Source: Flavobacteriales bacterium (GTDB lineage: Bacteria; Bacteroidota; Bacteroidia; Flavobacteriales_F; PHOS-HE28). From it: DNA of 64,000 bases. The stretch lies in assembly GCA_016710015.1 (NCBI GenBank), contig JADJLR010000008.1, forward strand, positions 434,001 to 498,000, read 5' to 3'. A program made the position numbers and the translations under genes. The number at the start of each line of letters is the position of its first letter. Position 1 is the first letter of the stretch. This document shows, piece by piece, positions 38,518-48,221 of this stretch. The notes under the pieces are model-generated. The model was not told the origin of the DNA, did no database searches, and worked only from the letters and a program-made list of their open reading frames with translations.

Positions 38518-40707
38518 TCAGTACTTCAACAATTTCGTACCTGCCACTTGGCCATCGGTTCCGATGAGCTCGATCCAATAGGCACCTGCGCGCAGGTCGC
38601 TCACATCGATCGTGGTCCGTACTACGGGCATCCGCTGTTGCTTCGCCAGCCTGCCATCGAGCGAGCGGACGTGCAGGATACCGCCTTGATAGCGCGCATC
38701 GCTAAGCTGGACCAACAGCATGCCGTTCGTCGGGTTGGGTGTCAGCAGTAGCTCCGGGACGTTCCCTTGCTCCGTGATCCCCGCGCCCAGCGTTGTTTCC
38801 ACCACGCATGGATCCGTGATCACCGGCGCGTTGTAGTCGAAGTAGATGTTGGCGATGTTCTCGATGGAGGTTCCGGGCAGCACCGGTTCGCTCAGCCTGA
38901 TGCGGAAACTCGTGAGGCCATGGCTCGCTGCTTCGTTCGTGTTGCTGTCGGCCAAGAGGATGTTGCTGAAGGTCCATTGCACCACACGGCCGGTTTTGAA
39001 GTCGACGGTGCAGGGGTGTGAGCTGGGGCCTTGCTCAAAGCTGGCCATGTTCAGGTCCGCGCTCAGCGTATCGGTGATCATCACGGTGAAGGCGGTATCG
39101 GTACCGGTGTTCTGGAACTGGATGGTGTAGTCCAGATACTCATCCGTGCCGATCAGGTATTCGCCCGGAAGGCTGCGGCTGCTGGTCACCACCTCTTTCG
39201 CGTTGGGGTCGTAGCTGCCGGTAACGGTGGTCCATGCTGTATGGGTGTTGTTGGTTGTGATGGCTTCCGGCAGGGTATTCGTGGCGCTCAACGTGCTGCT
39301 GAGCACCGAGCCCAACGGTGTGCTGACCGGTACATCGAAGGATACGAAAAGGTGCTGTGACTCGAAATAGGTGAAGGCGGGCCATTCCCAAGTGAGCACA
39401 TTTCCGGCCACGCTGGTCGGGGTCGGCGTGGTGTTCAGGAGGATGAGCGCTGGATCGTAGGCAAGGGTCACGGTGACGGGGCCGCTTACTTGTGGTGTAG
39501 GGTTGCGCACAATTCCGGAGAGCGCATAGTTGAAGCCCGGTCGCGCATGGTCTGAACCGGCCAACCACGTGCGGAGGTCCAGCGGTACGGTGCTGCCGTT
39601 GGCGAAGTCCATCGTGATGGGCGCACTGTTCATGGTGAATGGCACCGGTTGCGTGGCCGGGCAGAACGGTACCAGCGTTGGGTCTGTTTGCGTGATCGTG
39701 TAGTTGCCGTCGGGCAGGGCCAGATGGAAACTGTTATCGCCATGGGTGATCGCATGGTAACCGCCGGGTTCCACCGATAACACGCTGAGGGGAAGGCCTA
39801 CTTCACCGGGATCTTGGACACAGTCCTCATTCACATCATACCAGCTGCTGCCGGTCAGGGCCCCGCAACCCGTCCCGAGATCGGGAATGGTGAATTGTTC
39901 GGTGTGGGTGCATTGGATATGCTCCGTCACAATGGAAACGGAGTACACACCGGGGGCCAGCCCGTCCAAGAGGAAGTTGCCCGAGACATTGGGGGCGCTT
40001 TGGATCACTTGGCCGTACTGGCTTAACGTATACGTGGACTGATAGAAGCCGGGAAGAAAGAGCACACTACCGTCGGAAGCGCCGGAGCATGATCCTTGAA
40101 TAGTGGAGAGCGTTGGCATTTGGTCCACGTACTCTTCGACCACCGTGAAGGCGCCGGAACCGGTGCATCCGTTCGCATCCACGTACATGTATTCCACATA
40201 GTCGCCAGGGCAAAAGCCACCATACACCGGATGGCCCCCGCCGGTGGTCCCCAAGTACTCGCCTCCTGGCGTGAAACCGTATTCGAACGGTGATGTGCCT
40301 GCCGCGTCGTTGTCCACCATCGCCATCGCTGCGTTGCACAGGCCCTCGCACGGATAGCCGTATGCGCCGATGACATCCTCGGTCATGACATATCCACCTC
40401 CGGAACCATAGGGCAAGGAGGGATAGTCGATCACTTCGGCATCCATGATGACCGAGCCGCCTTGGCTATCGGTGAGGGTGAGCGTGTATATCCCACTTTC
40501 CAAGCCGCTCAGGTAGGCGGTGTTCGCGGTGAATCCGCCCGGCCCGGCCCATGCATAGCTGTACGGCGGCACACCACCATAACCAGAGGCCGTGATCCGG
40601 CCATCGACGTTGTTGCAGGCCTCACCGTAGGTCATGATGTTGACCCCGAGGTCGGCGCGGGCCGGCAGGAAAAGGGCGATCAGGGCGAGGGTCAGGAGTG
40701 CGCACAT
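38518..40707 (-). CDS. secreted protein with SprB-like repeat, DUF7619 and T9SS type A domain
   Basis: 729 aa from ATG 40707 (signal peptide MCALLTLALIALFLPARA). An N-terminal SprB-like repeat has GRITASGYGGVPPYSYAWAG and GLESGIYTLTLTDSQGG. A SdrD/CNA-B-like stretch (GSSWYDVNEDCVQDPGEVGL) follows. DUF7619 comes next, with SYDPNAKEVVTSSR, YTIQFQNTGTDTAFTVMITD and NIANIYFDYNAPVITDP. The end is a type A sorting domain (LLLTPNPTNGMLLVQLSD, LHVRSLDGRLAKQ, LRAGAYWIELIGTDG). It is exported and anchored by T9SS and is adhesin-like. Monocistronic. Confidence 0.92.
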   Translation of the reverse strand: MCALLTLALIALFLPARADLGVNIMTYGEACNNVDGRITASGYGGVPPYSYAWAGPGGFTANTAYLSGLESGIYTLTLTDSQGGSVIMDAEVIDYPSLPYGSGGGYVMTEDVIGAYGYPCEGLCNAAMAMVDNDAAGTSPFEYGFTPGGEYLGTTGGGHPVYGGFCPGDYVEYMYVDANGCTGSGAFTVVEEYVDQMPTLSTIQGSCSGASDGSVLFLPGFYQSTYTLSQYGQVIQSAPNVSGNFLLDGLAPGVYSVSIVTEHIQCTHTEQFTIPDLGTGCGALTGSSWYDVNEDCVQDPGEVGLPLSVLSVEPGGYHAITHGDNSFHLALPDGNYTITQTDPTLVPFCPATQPVPFTMNSAPITMDFANGSTVPLDLRTWLAGSDHARPGFNYALSGIVRNPTPQVSGPVTVTLAYDPALILLNTTPTPTSVAGNVLTWEWPAFTYFESQHLFVSFDVPVSTPLGSVLSSTLSATNTLPEAITTNNTHTAWTTVTGSYDPNAKEVVTSSRSLPGEYLIGTDEYLDYTIQFQNTGTDTAFTVMITDTLSADLNMASFEQGPSSHPCTVDFKTGRVVQWTFSNILLADSNTNEAASHGLTSFRIRLSEPVLPGTSIENIANIYFDYNAPVITDPCVVETTLGAGITEQGNVPELLLTPNPTNGMLLVQLSDARYQGGILHVRSLDGRLAKQQRMPVVRTTIDVSDLRAGAYWIELIGTDGQVAGTKLLKY

Positions 40708-40915
40708 GGATGGTGGGTTTGATATAAAACGGAGCGTTCGTTCAAAGGATGCCTCTCGGGGCATACTCGTGTAAAGTTCAGTGGATAAGGACAGGTCAGT
40801 AAAGCTAACCGTTGCCCCTTCTCGAGGTGGGGTAACCAATATCATGTATCGGAAGGCGCGATCCGGCCCATGGTGAGCGATGCGGGCAAAAAGGGGGGCG
40901 CACTTGGCGTTCGTT

Positions 40916-41680
40916 TCAGTAGATGGAACCGAAGCGCAAGCCGATCATGTGCTGAGTGAACACGCCGGGGCTGTAGTGATCATTGTCGAAAGTGGCGTAG
41001 GACACCGGGCCATCGCTGCGGCTGAACGTATAGGTAAGGAAGAAGCGACGCTTGGGCAGGAAGGGGATGTCCACACGGAAGCCGCTGTTGCGCCGCCCCT
41101 CGCGGAAGCTGTCCCAGCCGGTGAGCATGATGCGGAATTCCTCCGAGAAGCCGGGGCGGTATTCGAGGCGGGCCATCCAAGGCGCGGTGAACGCCAGGAG
41201 CACATCGCCGGGCAGGCCGCTGCCACCGACCTGCGCGGCACTCCACTCGATACCCTTGCCTCCGAGCACTCCGAAATGTTCGTTGCTATATCCCGCCAGA
41301 AAGGAGTAGCCGAAACGCATCGCATAGGCCAAGCGGCTTTCCGGGTCGCTGTAATATTCCAGCGGTGCGCTGCTCATGCGGCCCATGGTAAGGTCCAAGT
41401 AGAACGCATCGGCGATCACGAAGCCCTCGCTCTTCTTCATGAAGCCGGATACCAAGCGCGCCTCGATCCGCAGGTCCACCCCTTGTCCGAGGCGATCGGG
41501 CAGCGAGTCCACATCACTGATGCCGAACATGGTGTAGCCCACGGAGCCCCGGAGGAGACGGGCATCCACCAGGATGTACTTCGTGGGGTCGTAGCTGATC
41601 GCCGTTTGTTGTGCCTGGACGGCCGCTGTGCAGAGCACGATGCACAGGCCCGGGAACAACCAGCGTTTCCAGGCGCTCAA
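40916..41680 (-). CDS. secreted or outer-membrane hypothetical protein with TTG start
   Basis: 254 aa if started at the TTG at 41680, which overlaps the upstream PQQ-propeller stop (TTGA) and places signal peptide (M)SAWKRWLFPGLCIVLCTAAVQA at the N-terminus. A longer frame to 41884 would overlap that gene out of phase and is rejected. The rest alternates short beta strands (GVDLRIEARLVSGF, FYLDLTMGRM, VDIPFLPKRRFFLTYTFSRS, MIGLRFGSIY), which suggests an outer-membrane barrel or beta-rich envelope protein. The family is unknown. It is translationally coupled to the propeller gene, and a relic of the same pair lies at 37866-38292. Confidence 0.75.
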   Translation of the reverse strand: MSAWKRWLFPGLCIVLCTAAVQAQQTAISYDPTKYILVDARLLRGSVGYTMFGISDVDSLPDRLGQGVDLRIEARLVSGFMKKSEGFVIADAFYLDLTMGRMSSAPLEYYSDPESRLAYAMRFGYSFLAGYSNEHFGVLGGKGIEWSAAQVGGSGLPGDVLLAFTAPWMARLEYRPGFSEEFRIMLTGWDSFREGRRNSGFRVDIPFLPKRRFFLTYTFSRSDGPVSYATFDNDHYSPGVFTQHMIGLRFGSIY

Positions 41681-43272
41681 TTGGTGCGGTACAGCATCAC
41701 CTTCGGGTTGTCGAAGCGTACGAAGCGGTCGCCACTGAGGTCGAAGCGCGGTCGGTAGCAGCCTTCCAGCTTTCCCAAGATGGCACCCGTCGCCGGGTCG
41801 AAGCGGATGAATTCGTTGCGGTCGTCGGCCTTCTTGCCGGTCCACACGATGAAGGCATCTCCGCGCATCTCGGTGAGCAGGCATTGGCCGGTGTTGGTGG
41901 CGTAGCTCAATTTCATTGAGGAATCCATCTGTGCGATGCCCTTCTCACCCTCTATCATGAACGCATCGCCGAAGGCATAGAGCCAGCGTGCCTTACCGAT
42001 CACCTTGCTGCTGTATTCCGCTTGCTGCTCCACCTTGCCCGTTGCTGGGTCGAAGACATACAGGTTCTTCTCACCGCAGGCGTATATGCGACCGCCCTTG
42101 TTGAGGATGCTGCACTCGCTCTTCTTGAAGTTATCGGGCAATTCCATCGCCTCGGTGTTCCACTTCGCGGCACCAGTGCCTGCATCGTAGGCGCGCAAGC
42201 TGGTGCTTCCCTCGAAGGTGTATTCCACCTTGTAGGTGCCGTCGCCCACGCCACCGTTCGGACTCGGTATGAAGACCTCATTGCGCACCAGTCCACCGAA
42301 GCGGGCGATCAAGTTTCCACCTTCGAGTACGAGCTCCGATACGATGTCGTCGTTTCCCAATTTGTCTGCGGTCCAGATCACGGTGCCGGTGCTGAGGTCC
42401 AGCTTCTTGATGGCGCGCTCTCCTTTGCTGAAGTCACAGACGTACACCCCGTCCGCCGCAGGCAGCGGCATGGCGGCACGACCGATCACTTGCTTCGCCT
42501 TCAGACCCAAGCTGGTCTCGGTGTTATCGAAGGTGGTGCTCCACAAGACCTTGCCTGTGCCGAGGTCCAAACAGGTGATGCCCTCATACACCACGAACAC
42601 CCGGTCGTGGCCCACGCTCACATCGAGGATCACTTCCCCATCGTCGGCGGGCAGCATATCGTAGATCATGTGCGCCACCACCTTGCCGGTAAAGTTGCTC
42701 GTCCAGCTATTGCCCCCATTGGCCTGTACAATGATATTCAGGTTCGTGCCGCCCATGGCACTCTTGATCTTCTTGTCGTCGTAGCTCAGCTTGATGATGG
42801 TCGCACTGGCCGCATCGAACACCTCGGTCTTGTTGATGCGTTTGGGCACGAAACCACTGCGCTTCAACGTACCCCGGTCCCTGTTGCGCGCCGCGAGCTG
42901 GCTCTCCGCCACCACCTGCCCGGTGCGGTAGTCCAAATAGTTGACCTCACGCGGTGCGTTCTTGTCCTTCTGGGTGATCACCTCGATGGTCTCCGTGTCG
43001 TGGTGCGCGATCCAATCCTCGCACTGCTTCACACCGTGCTTCTCCTTGAAGTTGTACTTCCACAAGGCTTTGCCCGTGGTTCCATCAAGCATCTCGATCT
43101 CCTCCATGTCCCCGGCTACGACATAGGCGAGGTCCGGCGAAACAGCGTTCCAGCGCGGGTCCACGGAGAACCTACCCTCCCACACCATGGGGAATTCCTT
43201 CTGCGCCCACAGTAAAGTCGGAACCAAGAGCATGAAGAGGACGCTGTAGCGAAGGGTGGATGTGCGGGGCAT
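41677..43272 (-). CDS. secreted PQQ-binding-like beta-propeller protein
   Basis: 531 aa from ATG 43272, with signal peptide MPRTSTLRYSVLFMLLVPTL ending at LWAQ. Repeats such as VAGDMEEIEMLDGTTGKALW, ITCLDLGTGKVLWSTTFD, KLDLSTGTVIWTAD, LRAYDAGTGAAKWNTEAM and IRFDPATGAILGKLEG are the PQQ-like propeller blades (LD..TGK..W) of the BamB/quinoprotein fold. No dehydrogenase catalytic residues are evident, so a binding or scaffold role in the envelope is likely. Its stop overlaps the TTG start of the next gene. Confidence 0.88.
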   Translation of the reverse strand: MPRTSTLRYSVLFMLLVPTLLWAQKEFPMVWEGRFSVDPRWNAVSPDLAYVVAGDMEEIEMLDGTTGKALWKYNFKEKHGVKQCEDWIAHHDTETIEVITQKDKNAPREVNYLDYRTGQVVAESQLAARNRDRGTLKRSGFVPKRINKTEVFDAASATIIKLSYDDKKIKSAMGGTNLNIIVQANGGNSWTSNFTGKVVAHMIYDMLPADDGEVILDVSVGHDRVFVVYEGITCLDLGTGKVLWSTTFDNTETSLGLKAKQVIGRAAMPLPAADGVYVCDFSKGERAIKKLDLSTGTVIWTADKLGNDDIVSELVLEGGNLIARFGGLVRNEVFIPSPNGGVGDGTYKVEYTFEGSTSLRAYDAGTGAAKWNTEAMELPDNFKKSECSILNKGGRIYACGEKNLYVFDPATGKVEQQAEYSSKVIGKARWLYAFGDAFMIEGEKGIAQMDSSMKLSYATNTGQCLLTEMRGDAFIVWTGKKADDRNEFIRFDPATGAILGKLEGCYRPRFDLSGDRFVRFDNPKVMLYRTN

Positions 43273-43315
43273 GGCGTTGGGTGTGTTCAGGTCAATTGCC
43301 GTGAGGTGGTGTGGA

Positions 43316-44203
43316 TCATTGTTTGTTGAAACGGATCGCCCGGTCGGTACCGTCGGCATCGAGCAGCAGGAAGTAGCTGCCAGTGGTGAGCTCCGCGACA
43401 TCGAGGTGTTGAAGCTCCATGCCGTTGAACGATCCGTTGCGCACCGTGCGGCCTTGCAGGTCGGTGATGCGCCATGCGGTATTGAACGCACCCTCCACCA
43501 CCAAGCGGTCCGTGCAAGGATTAGGGTACACCTGCACTGCGGCCCGTGCCCCGATGCCCTCGATGCCCACGTTGCTTGGCGCGAACACCAGCACGGTGCT
43601 GCCGTTGTCGATCACGAGCGGATAGAGCGGGGTGGTGTTCCACAGGAGTAGGTCGTCCTCGGTGCTCACCACTTTGGCCAGGTCCGCAAATGTGCCCAGC
43701 GGGGTGATGGCCGTTCCGTGGCCGGTGTAGGCCCACGTTACGGAGGATGGACCGTCCATATCCACGTAGCTGTCAGTGAGGCTCTGGCCCAAGCTCATGG
43801 GGAACTGGAGGATGCGCTTGGGGTCGGTGTAGTTGTTGGTGGCGCTGGGCACATCGTTGGCGACCACTTCAATGCCGCTGGACGTGATGCTCAGGTAGAC
43901 GTAATCGGTCCCCTCTCCGGTAAGGGACTGCGCCCATACCCAGTTTGCGGTGGGGTAGTTGGCGGCGAATGGTGTGGCCGAGGCTGCGATAAAATCCAGT
44001 GTGCCTACAGGCTGCACCGTTATGGTGCTGAGGTCCCAGGTCTGGTTCGCACCGTCCGATGGCACCGTGGCGCTGCCCGGAGCGGTAACCACGTACATGG
44101 CCAGTTGTACACCACCGGGTGCGATCATGCTTTGTTGCAGGGTGACCTGGGCTTGGAGCGTTGCGGTAAGGAGGACGGCGAAAAGTGTTGCGGTTGCTTT
44201 CAT
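43316..44203 (-). CDS. secreted protein with T9SS type A sorting domain
   Basis: 295 aa from ATG 44203, with signal peptide MKATATLFAVLLTATLQAQ. The body (about 25-210) contains TVPSDGANQTWDLSTITVQP and resembles uncharacterised Bacteroidota surface proteins. The C-terminal sorting domain reads VQVYPNPCTDRLVVEG, WRITDLQGRTVRNG and LTTGSYFLLLDADGTDRAIR. It is exported by T9SS. It lies 43 bp upstream of the propeller gene on the same strand, so it may be the first gene of that operon. Confidence 0.85.
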   Translation of the reverse strand: MKATATLFAVLLTATLQAQVTLQQSMIAPGGVQLAMYVVTAPGSATVPSDGANQTWDLSTITVQPVGTLDFIAASATPFAANYPTANWVWAQSLTGEGTDYVYLSITSSGIEVVANDVPSATNNYTDPKRILQFPMSLGQSLTDSYVDMDGPSSVTWAYTGHGTAITPLGTFADLAKVVSTEDDLLLWNTTPLYPLVIDNGSTVLVFAPSNVGIEGIGARAAVQVYPNPCTDRLVVEGAFNTAWRITDLQGRTVRNGSFNGMELQHLDVAELTTGSYFLLLDADGTDRAIRFNKQ

Positions 44204-44306
44204 GATGTAGTGGTTTGCCAGGCTGCAAAACTCCGGCAATACCATCGCCGGCACCATACCACTTTCATGTGAAACGATCCACCGCCCCACCCGGCCTCAG
44301 GACAGG

Positions 44307-44945
44307 CTACCTCGGGTACAACTTATTCAGCGCATCGGTACGCGAACTCACCTGCAACTTCTCGTAGAGGTTGCGCACGTGGGTGCGCACCGTGTCGATG
44401 CTCAGGTGCAGGCCCTCGGCGATCTCCTTGTAGCGTTGGCCCTTGGCCAGTTGCTCCAACACTTCGCGTTCGCGCTCGGTGAGCAGCTCGAACTCCTTGG
44501 GCTGCTTCTGCGGCGTGGCGAAGCTGGCGATGACGCGGCGTGCGATCCCCGGGCCCATCGGCGAGCCGCCCGCGTGCAAGAACTTCACGGCCTCCAGCAC
44601 CTGCGCCGGACGTGCATCCTTCAGCAGATAGCCGGTAGCCCCGGCACAGAGCGCATTGAAGAGGCTCTCGTCATCATCCTGCACGGTGCATACTAGGACC
44701 TGCGTTGCATTGGGCCATTCCTTGATGCGGCGGATGCACTCGATGCCAGTGATGCCGGGCAGGTTCAAATCCATGATCACGACGGCGGGAGGCGTCCTGA
44801 ACGCGTGCATGAGGTAGTCCTCCGCACAGGCGAAGGATCCGACCACTTCGATCCCTGCATCCGCCTGCAAGGTTTCCTCGAACGCCTCGCGCAAGATGCC
44901 GTCGTCCTCCACGATCGCCACCGCTATTGATCCCCGCTCACTCAT
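44307..44945 (-). CDS. NarL/LuxR-family response regulator
   Basis: 212 aa from ATG 44945. The receiver domain has the acidic residues in AIVEDDGILRE, phospho-acceptor Asp59 in VVIMDLNLPGI and the Lys in GYLLKDAR. A C-terminal LuxR-type helix-turn-helix follows (LTEREREVLEQLAKGQRYKE, then LHLSIDTVRTHVRNLYEKL). The start lies inside the last codons of the sensor kinase gene (8-bp overlap), so this is the cognate pair. It probably controls surface-protein genes nearby, but no operator is visible. Confidence 0.93.
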   Translation of the reverse strand: MSERGSIAVAIVEDDGILREAFEETLQADAGIEVVGSFACAEDYLMHAFRTPPAVVIMDLNLPGITGIECIRRIKEWPNATQVLVCTVQDDDESLFNALCAGATGYLLKDARPAQVLEAVKFLHAGGSPMGPGIARRVIASFATPQKQPKEFELLTEREREVLEQLAKGQRYKEIAEGLHLSIDTVRTHVRNLYEKLQVSSRTDALNKLYPR

Positions 44946-47937
44946 GCAGGCACGAAGATCGGCCAAAGACGCGCACCTCAGTTCCCCCGCCTTCGCGTTT
45001 GGTCCGTTCGAATACCGCGTGTACTTCCTCGGCGCGTTGGCGCATGTTCTTGCTGCCTTGGCCGCCGCCCTGCACCTCCCCCGTACCAAGGCCCACGCCA
45101 TCGTCGCTCACGGTGAAGAGGAATCCTCCTTCATCCGCACGCCAGAGCAGGATGACGTTCCGGGCCTCACTATACTTGCGTGCATTGTGCAGGGCCTCGC
45201 GTCCGATCAGCATCAGGTTGCGGCGGAAGGCGCCGCCGATGGGCGTGGAAGGCAGCAGGTCCGGGAAGTCGCAGCGCACCGTGGCCCCGCTGTCCTCGAA
45301 GAGATCCTGCGCGAACTCACGAAGGCGCACCAGCAGCAGGTCCAAGGTACCGTTGCGCGGATCGTTCATCCACACCACGTCGCGCAGGTTGTCCAGCAGT
45401 TCGCTGCTGATGGTGCCCATCTTCTCGAAGCGCGATTCAGCGTCCGTGACACGCTTGGGCGAGCGCGCCAAGGCGGCCACGCGGGCCAGGCCGCTGCCCA
45501 CATCGTCGTGGATGTCCTTGGCGAGGCGGGTGCGCATGCGCAGTTCCTTCATCTCGTGTTCCGCCGCGGCCAGCCGGGCCCGCATCCGCTTTCGGTAGGC
45601 CAATGCCCACCCCCAGGCCACGATAGCGATCAGCCCAGCGGACAGCAGCGCGATGAACCACGGCGCAGCCCAGAACGGACGCATCACCTTCACTGTCAGC
45701 AGGATGTTCACCGGCCCTTCCACACCATCGCCGTTGATGCCGATGACCTCCAGTGTGAAGGCCCCCGCCGGCACGTTGTTCAGTTCAATGGGTGCCGAGG
45801 AGCGGGCGGTTGTCCATGCCTCGCGGTAGCCCGGCATGCGCCACTTGTAGCGGTTGCGCTCCGGTGCGCTGAACTCCAGCACCGCTAGTTCGATGCGCAA
45901 GGTGTTGCGGGGATAGGGCAACTCCACTTCCGTGGGTCCTTCACCGGTGGCGATCAGGACCGCGCCTTGCGCGTCGGAAAGCTCCACGGCCCTCACCGTC
46001 GCCGGGTCCGGATCGGTGGGCAGGTTGCGCGGGTCGAAGACATTGAAGCCGTTGACCCCACCGAAGTACAGGCGGCCACTGGCGGAACGGAATTGTGCGA
46101 AGCTGTTGTACTCCTTGCTCTGCAGGCCATCCGCCGTGTTGTAGTTGCGGAAGCTTCCTGTTCGCGGATCGAAACGGCACAGGCCATTGTTGCTGCTGAT
46201 CCACCACGTGCCATCGCCGGTTGGTTCCATGCCGTAGAGGAACTGGTCCGGCAGGCCGTCGTGCACACTGTAGTGGCGTACTATCCGAAGCGCGGCGCGA
46301 TCGAACTGCACCAGTCCGTCGTTGGTACAGATCCACAGGTGCTTGCCATCGTCGTCCAGATCGGTCATGCGCAGAAGCTGCTGGGGATCGATCGACTTGT
46401 CGAATGGTCGTGGTAGCGTATCGCTCTCCGTGAAAACACGTAGCGGCGTGGCATCGCTGCACATCCAATAACGACCAAGACCATCCTGCACAAGCGACGA
46501 AGGCATGTTCCAACTCTTGCTGATGGCGGCGAATGCGGCGTTCATCGGTCCCGTGCGGAAACGCACCGGACCGGGACCTGGGAGCAGGTGTTCCGGTGGA
46601 TGGCAGGTGGAGATCCGTAAAAGTTCGCCGCTGTGCAGTTGCCACATGCGATCGCCACAGCTGGCCGTGAAATGGTACACCAACTGTGACGTGCGCGGGT
46701 CGATGCAACGGATCTCCCGACCATCCTGCATCCAGATCCGGCCTTCGCTATCACGCAAGGGGACACCATGGCTGCCGCTTGTACCGAAGGTGCGCGCGTC
46801 CAGCGGTGCCGGCACGAGCGTGCCGTCGCGTTCATCGAACAGCGCCGATCCACCTTGGAAGAAGTTCGCCAGCACGCGGTGCGCATCCCATTGCGCAAAG
46901 CCGCGCACGAACCAGGAGCTCGGTTCCCACGGAAGACCCTGTCCCGGCATTATGCGGCCCACCTTGATCCGCTGCGGGGCGATCTTGAACACCCCCTTCC
47001 CATCCGTGCCCACCCAGGTGTTGCCCTGCCGGTCGAAGGCGATGGCCGTGATGTTCAAAGGCCGTTGTTCGGGCAGCAACAAGGGGTAGCGCTGCACGAT
47101 GTTCAAGGCACTGTCCAGCACCACCACGCCATGGCCGGATATCCCCAACCACACCTTGCCGTCCGGCGCGCGCTCGGCGCGCTTGACGCCGAGGTTGCCA
47201 CGCAACAGGCCAGCCAGTTCCGCCGGGAATGGAACCGGCCGATGCTGTTCATCCATGCGATACGATGCGTATTGGCCGAAAAGCAACCAACCCTTCCCCT
47301 GCCGCAGGATGGAGCTGATCTCGCTCGCGGTATCCATCGGCAGCTTGATGGCAATGGACGTTCGTTCGCGGATGTGTGATACGACCAGCGTGTCGTGACG
47401 TTGGAACTGATAGATGGTACGGCCATCGTCCTCCACGCGGTGGGCGTATGAATCCCAATGCCCGGTGCGCCAGCGGCGCATGCCCTGTTCGTCGATCCGC
47501 AGGAATTCCTTCAGCAAGGGCGAATAGAACAGGCTGCTTCCGGCATGCACATCGAACACTTGCCAACAGCCGTCCGGCCCGCCCGTGCGCACGTGCTCGA
47601 AGCGTCCGGTGCGGCGGTCCAAGCGATCCAGTCCGGAGCGCGTGCCCACCCAGAGGTGCTGTGCATCGGCCTCCGCCAAGCCCCAGATGCGGTTGTTGGA
47701 AAGGCTGGTGCTGTCCCGCCCATCATGCTTATAGACCACGAAGCGTTCGCCGTCGAAGCGGGCAAGTCCATCACCGGTGCCGAGCCACAGGAAGCCATCG
47801 CTATCCTGCAACACATGGTTCACCATGCTTTGCGGCAGGCCCTGGTCCACGTCGTAGCGGGTCACCTCCACCTGCTGCGCCCACAAGGCGGGAGCCAGAC
47901 AACACGCGAGAAGGATGGTGAGATGGGCGCGGTGCAA
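44938..47937 (-). CDS. sensor histidine kinase with periplasmic two-component propeller
   Basis: 999 aa with signal peptide MHRAHLTILLACCLAPALWA. About 14 Reg_prop-type blades (QDSDGFLWLGTGDGLARFDG and similar) form a periplasmic double propeller. A Y_Y_Y beta-sandwich (about 640-735), one membrane helix (WFIALLSAGLIAIVAWGWAL) and a coiled coil follow. The kinase is HisKA_3 type, with His810 in RLAKDIHDDVGSGL, and a HATPase domain (IGREALHNARKYSEARNV, VSDDGVGLG). This architecture is that of hybrid-like glycan or envelope sensors in Bacteroidota, but the regulator is separate (the NarL-type gene overlapping its end). The ligand is unknown. Confidence 0.93.
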   Translation of the reverse strand: MHRAHLTILLACCLAPALWAQQVEVTRYDVDQGLPQSMVNHVLQDSDGFLWLGTGDGLARFDGERFVVYKHDGRDSTSLSNNRIWGLAEADAQHLWVGTRSGLDRLDRRTGRFEHVRTGGPDGCWQVFDVHAGSSLFYSPLLKEFLRIDEQGMRRWRTGHWDSYAHRVEDDGRTIYQFQRHDTLVVSHIRERTSIAIKLPMDTASEISSILRQGKGWLLFGQYASYRMDEQHRPVPFPAELAGLLRGNLGVKRAERAPDGKVWLGISGHGVVVLDSALNIVQRYPLLLPEQRPLNITAIAFDRQGNTWVGTDGKGVFKIAPQRIKVGRIMPGQGLPWEPSSWFVRGFAQWDAHRVLANFFQGGSALFDERDGTLVPAPLDARTFGTSGSHGVPLRDSEGRIWMQDGREIRCIDPRTSQLVYHFTASCGDRMWQLHSGELLRISTCHPPEHLLPGPGPVRFRTGPMNAAFAAISKSWNMPSSLVQDGLGRYWMCSDATPLRVFTESDTLPRPFDKSIDPQQLLRMTDLDDDGKHLWICTNDGLVQFDRAALRIVRHYSVHDGLPDQFLYGMEPTGDGTWWISSNNGLCRFDPRTGSFRNYNTADGLQSKEYNSFAQFRSASGRLYFGGVNGFNVFDPRNLPTDPDPATVRAVELSDAQGAVLIATGEGPTEVELPYPRNTLRIELAVLEFSAPERNRYKWRMPGYREAWTTARSSAPIELNNVPAGAFTLEVIGINGDGVEGPVNILLTVKVMRPFWAAPWFIALLSAGLIAIVAWGWALAYRKRMRARLAAAEHEMKELRMRTRLAKDIHDDVGSGLARVAALARSPKRVTDAESRFEKMGTISSELLDNLRDVVWMNDPRNGTLDLLLVRLREFAQDLFEDSGATVRCDFPDLLPSTPIGGAFRRNLMLIGREALHNARKYSEARNVILLWRADEGGFLFTVSDDGVGLGTGEVQGGGQGSKNMRQRAEEVHAVFERTKREGGGTEVRVFGRSSCLHE

Positions 47938-48221
47938 ACTGCGCGAAGTTCGGTGATGGAGAGGTTGTTCAAAGCAATGTGCGCCGGGGAACTTGAACTG
48001 TCCAAGATGCCTTCGGGATCCGAGAAAGCGAAGACTTGCCCATGGTGATCAGGAGCATACCGGAGTGCCTGCCTTCGAGCCGAACCCAGGATAAACCGCT
48101 ACTGGTGATGGTAGAGGTAACCGCCATATTCGATCGGGGTCCGATCCAGGCCACGGAGCGATACCGATGTTGACCGCCGATACTGGCGTTGGACATCAAC
48201 CCATGGACCCAAGGCCCTCCC

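Noticed and set aside
40880..41758. 292-residue plus-strand frame sharing its end with one at 37875-38096
   Set aside because: The shared C-terminus is only the antisense of the duplicated PQQ-gene 3' end; it is not a gene family.
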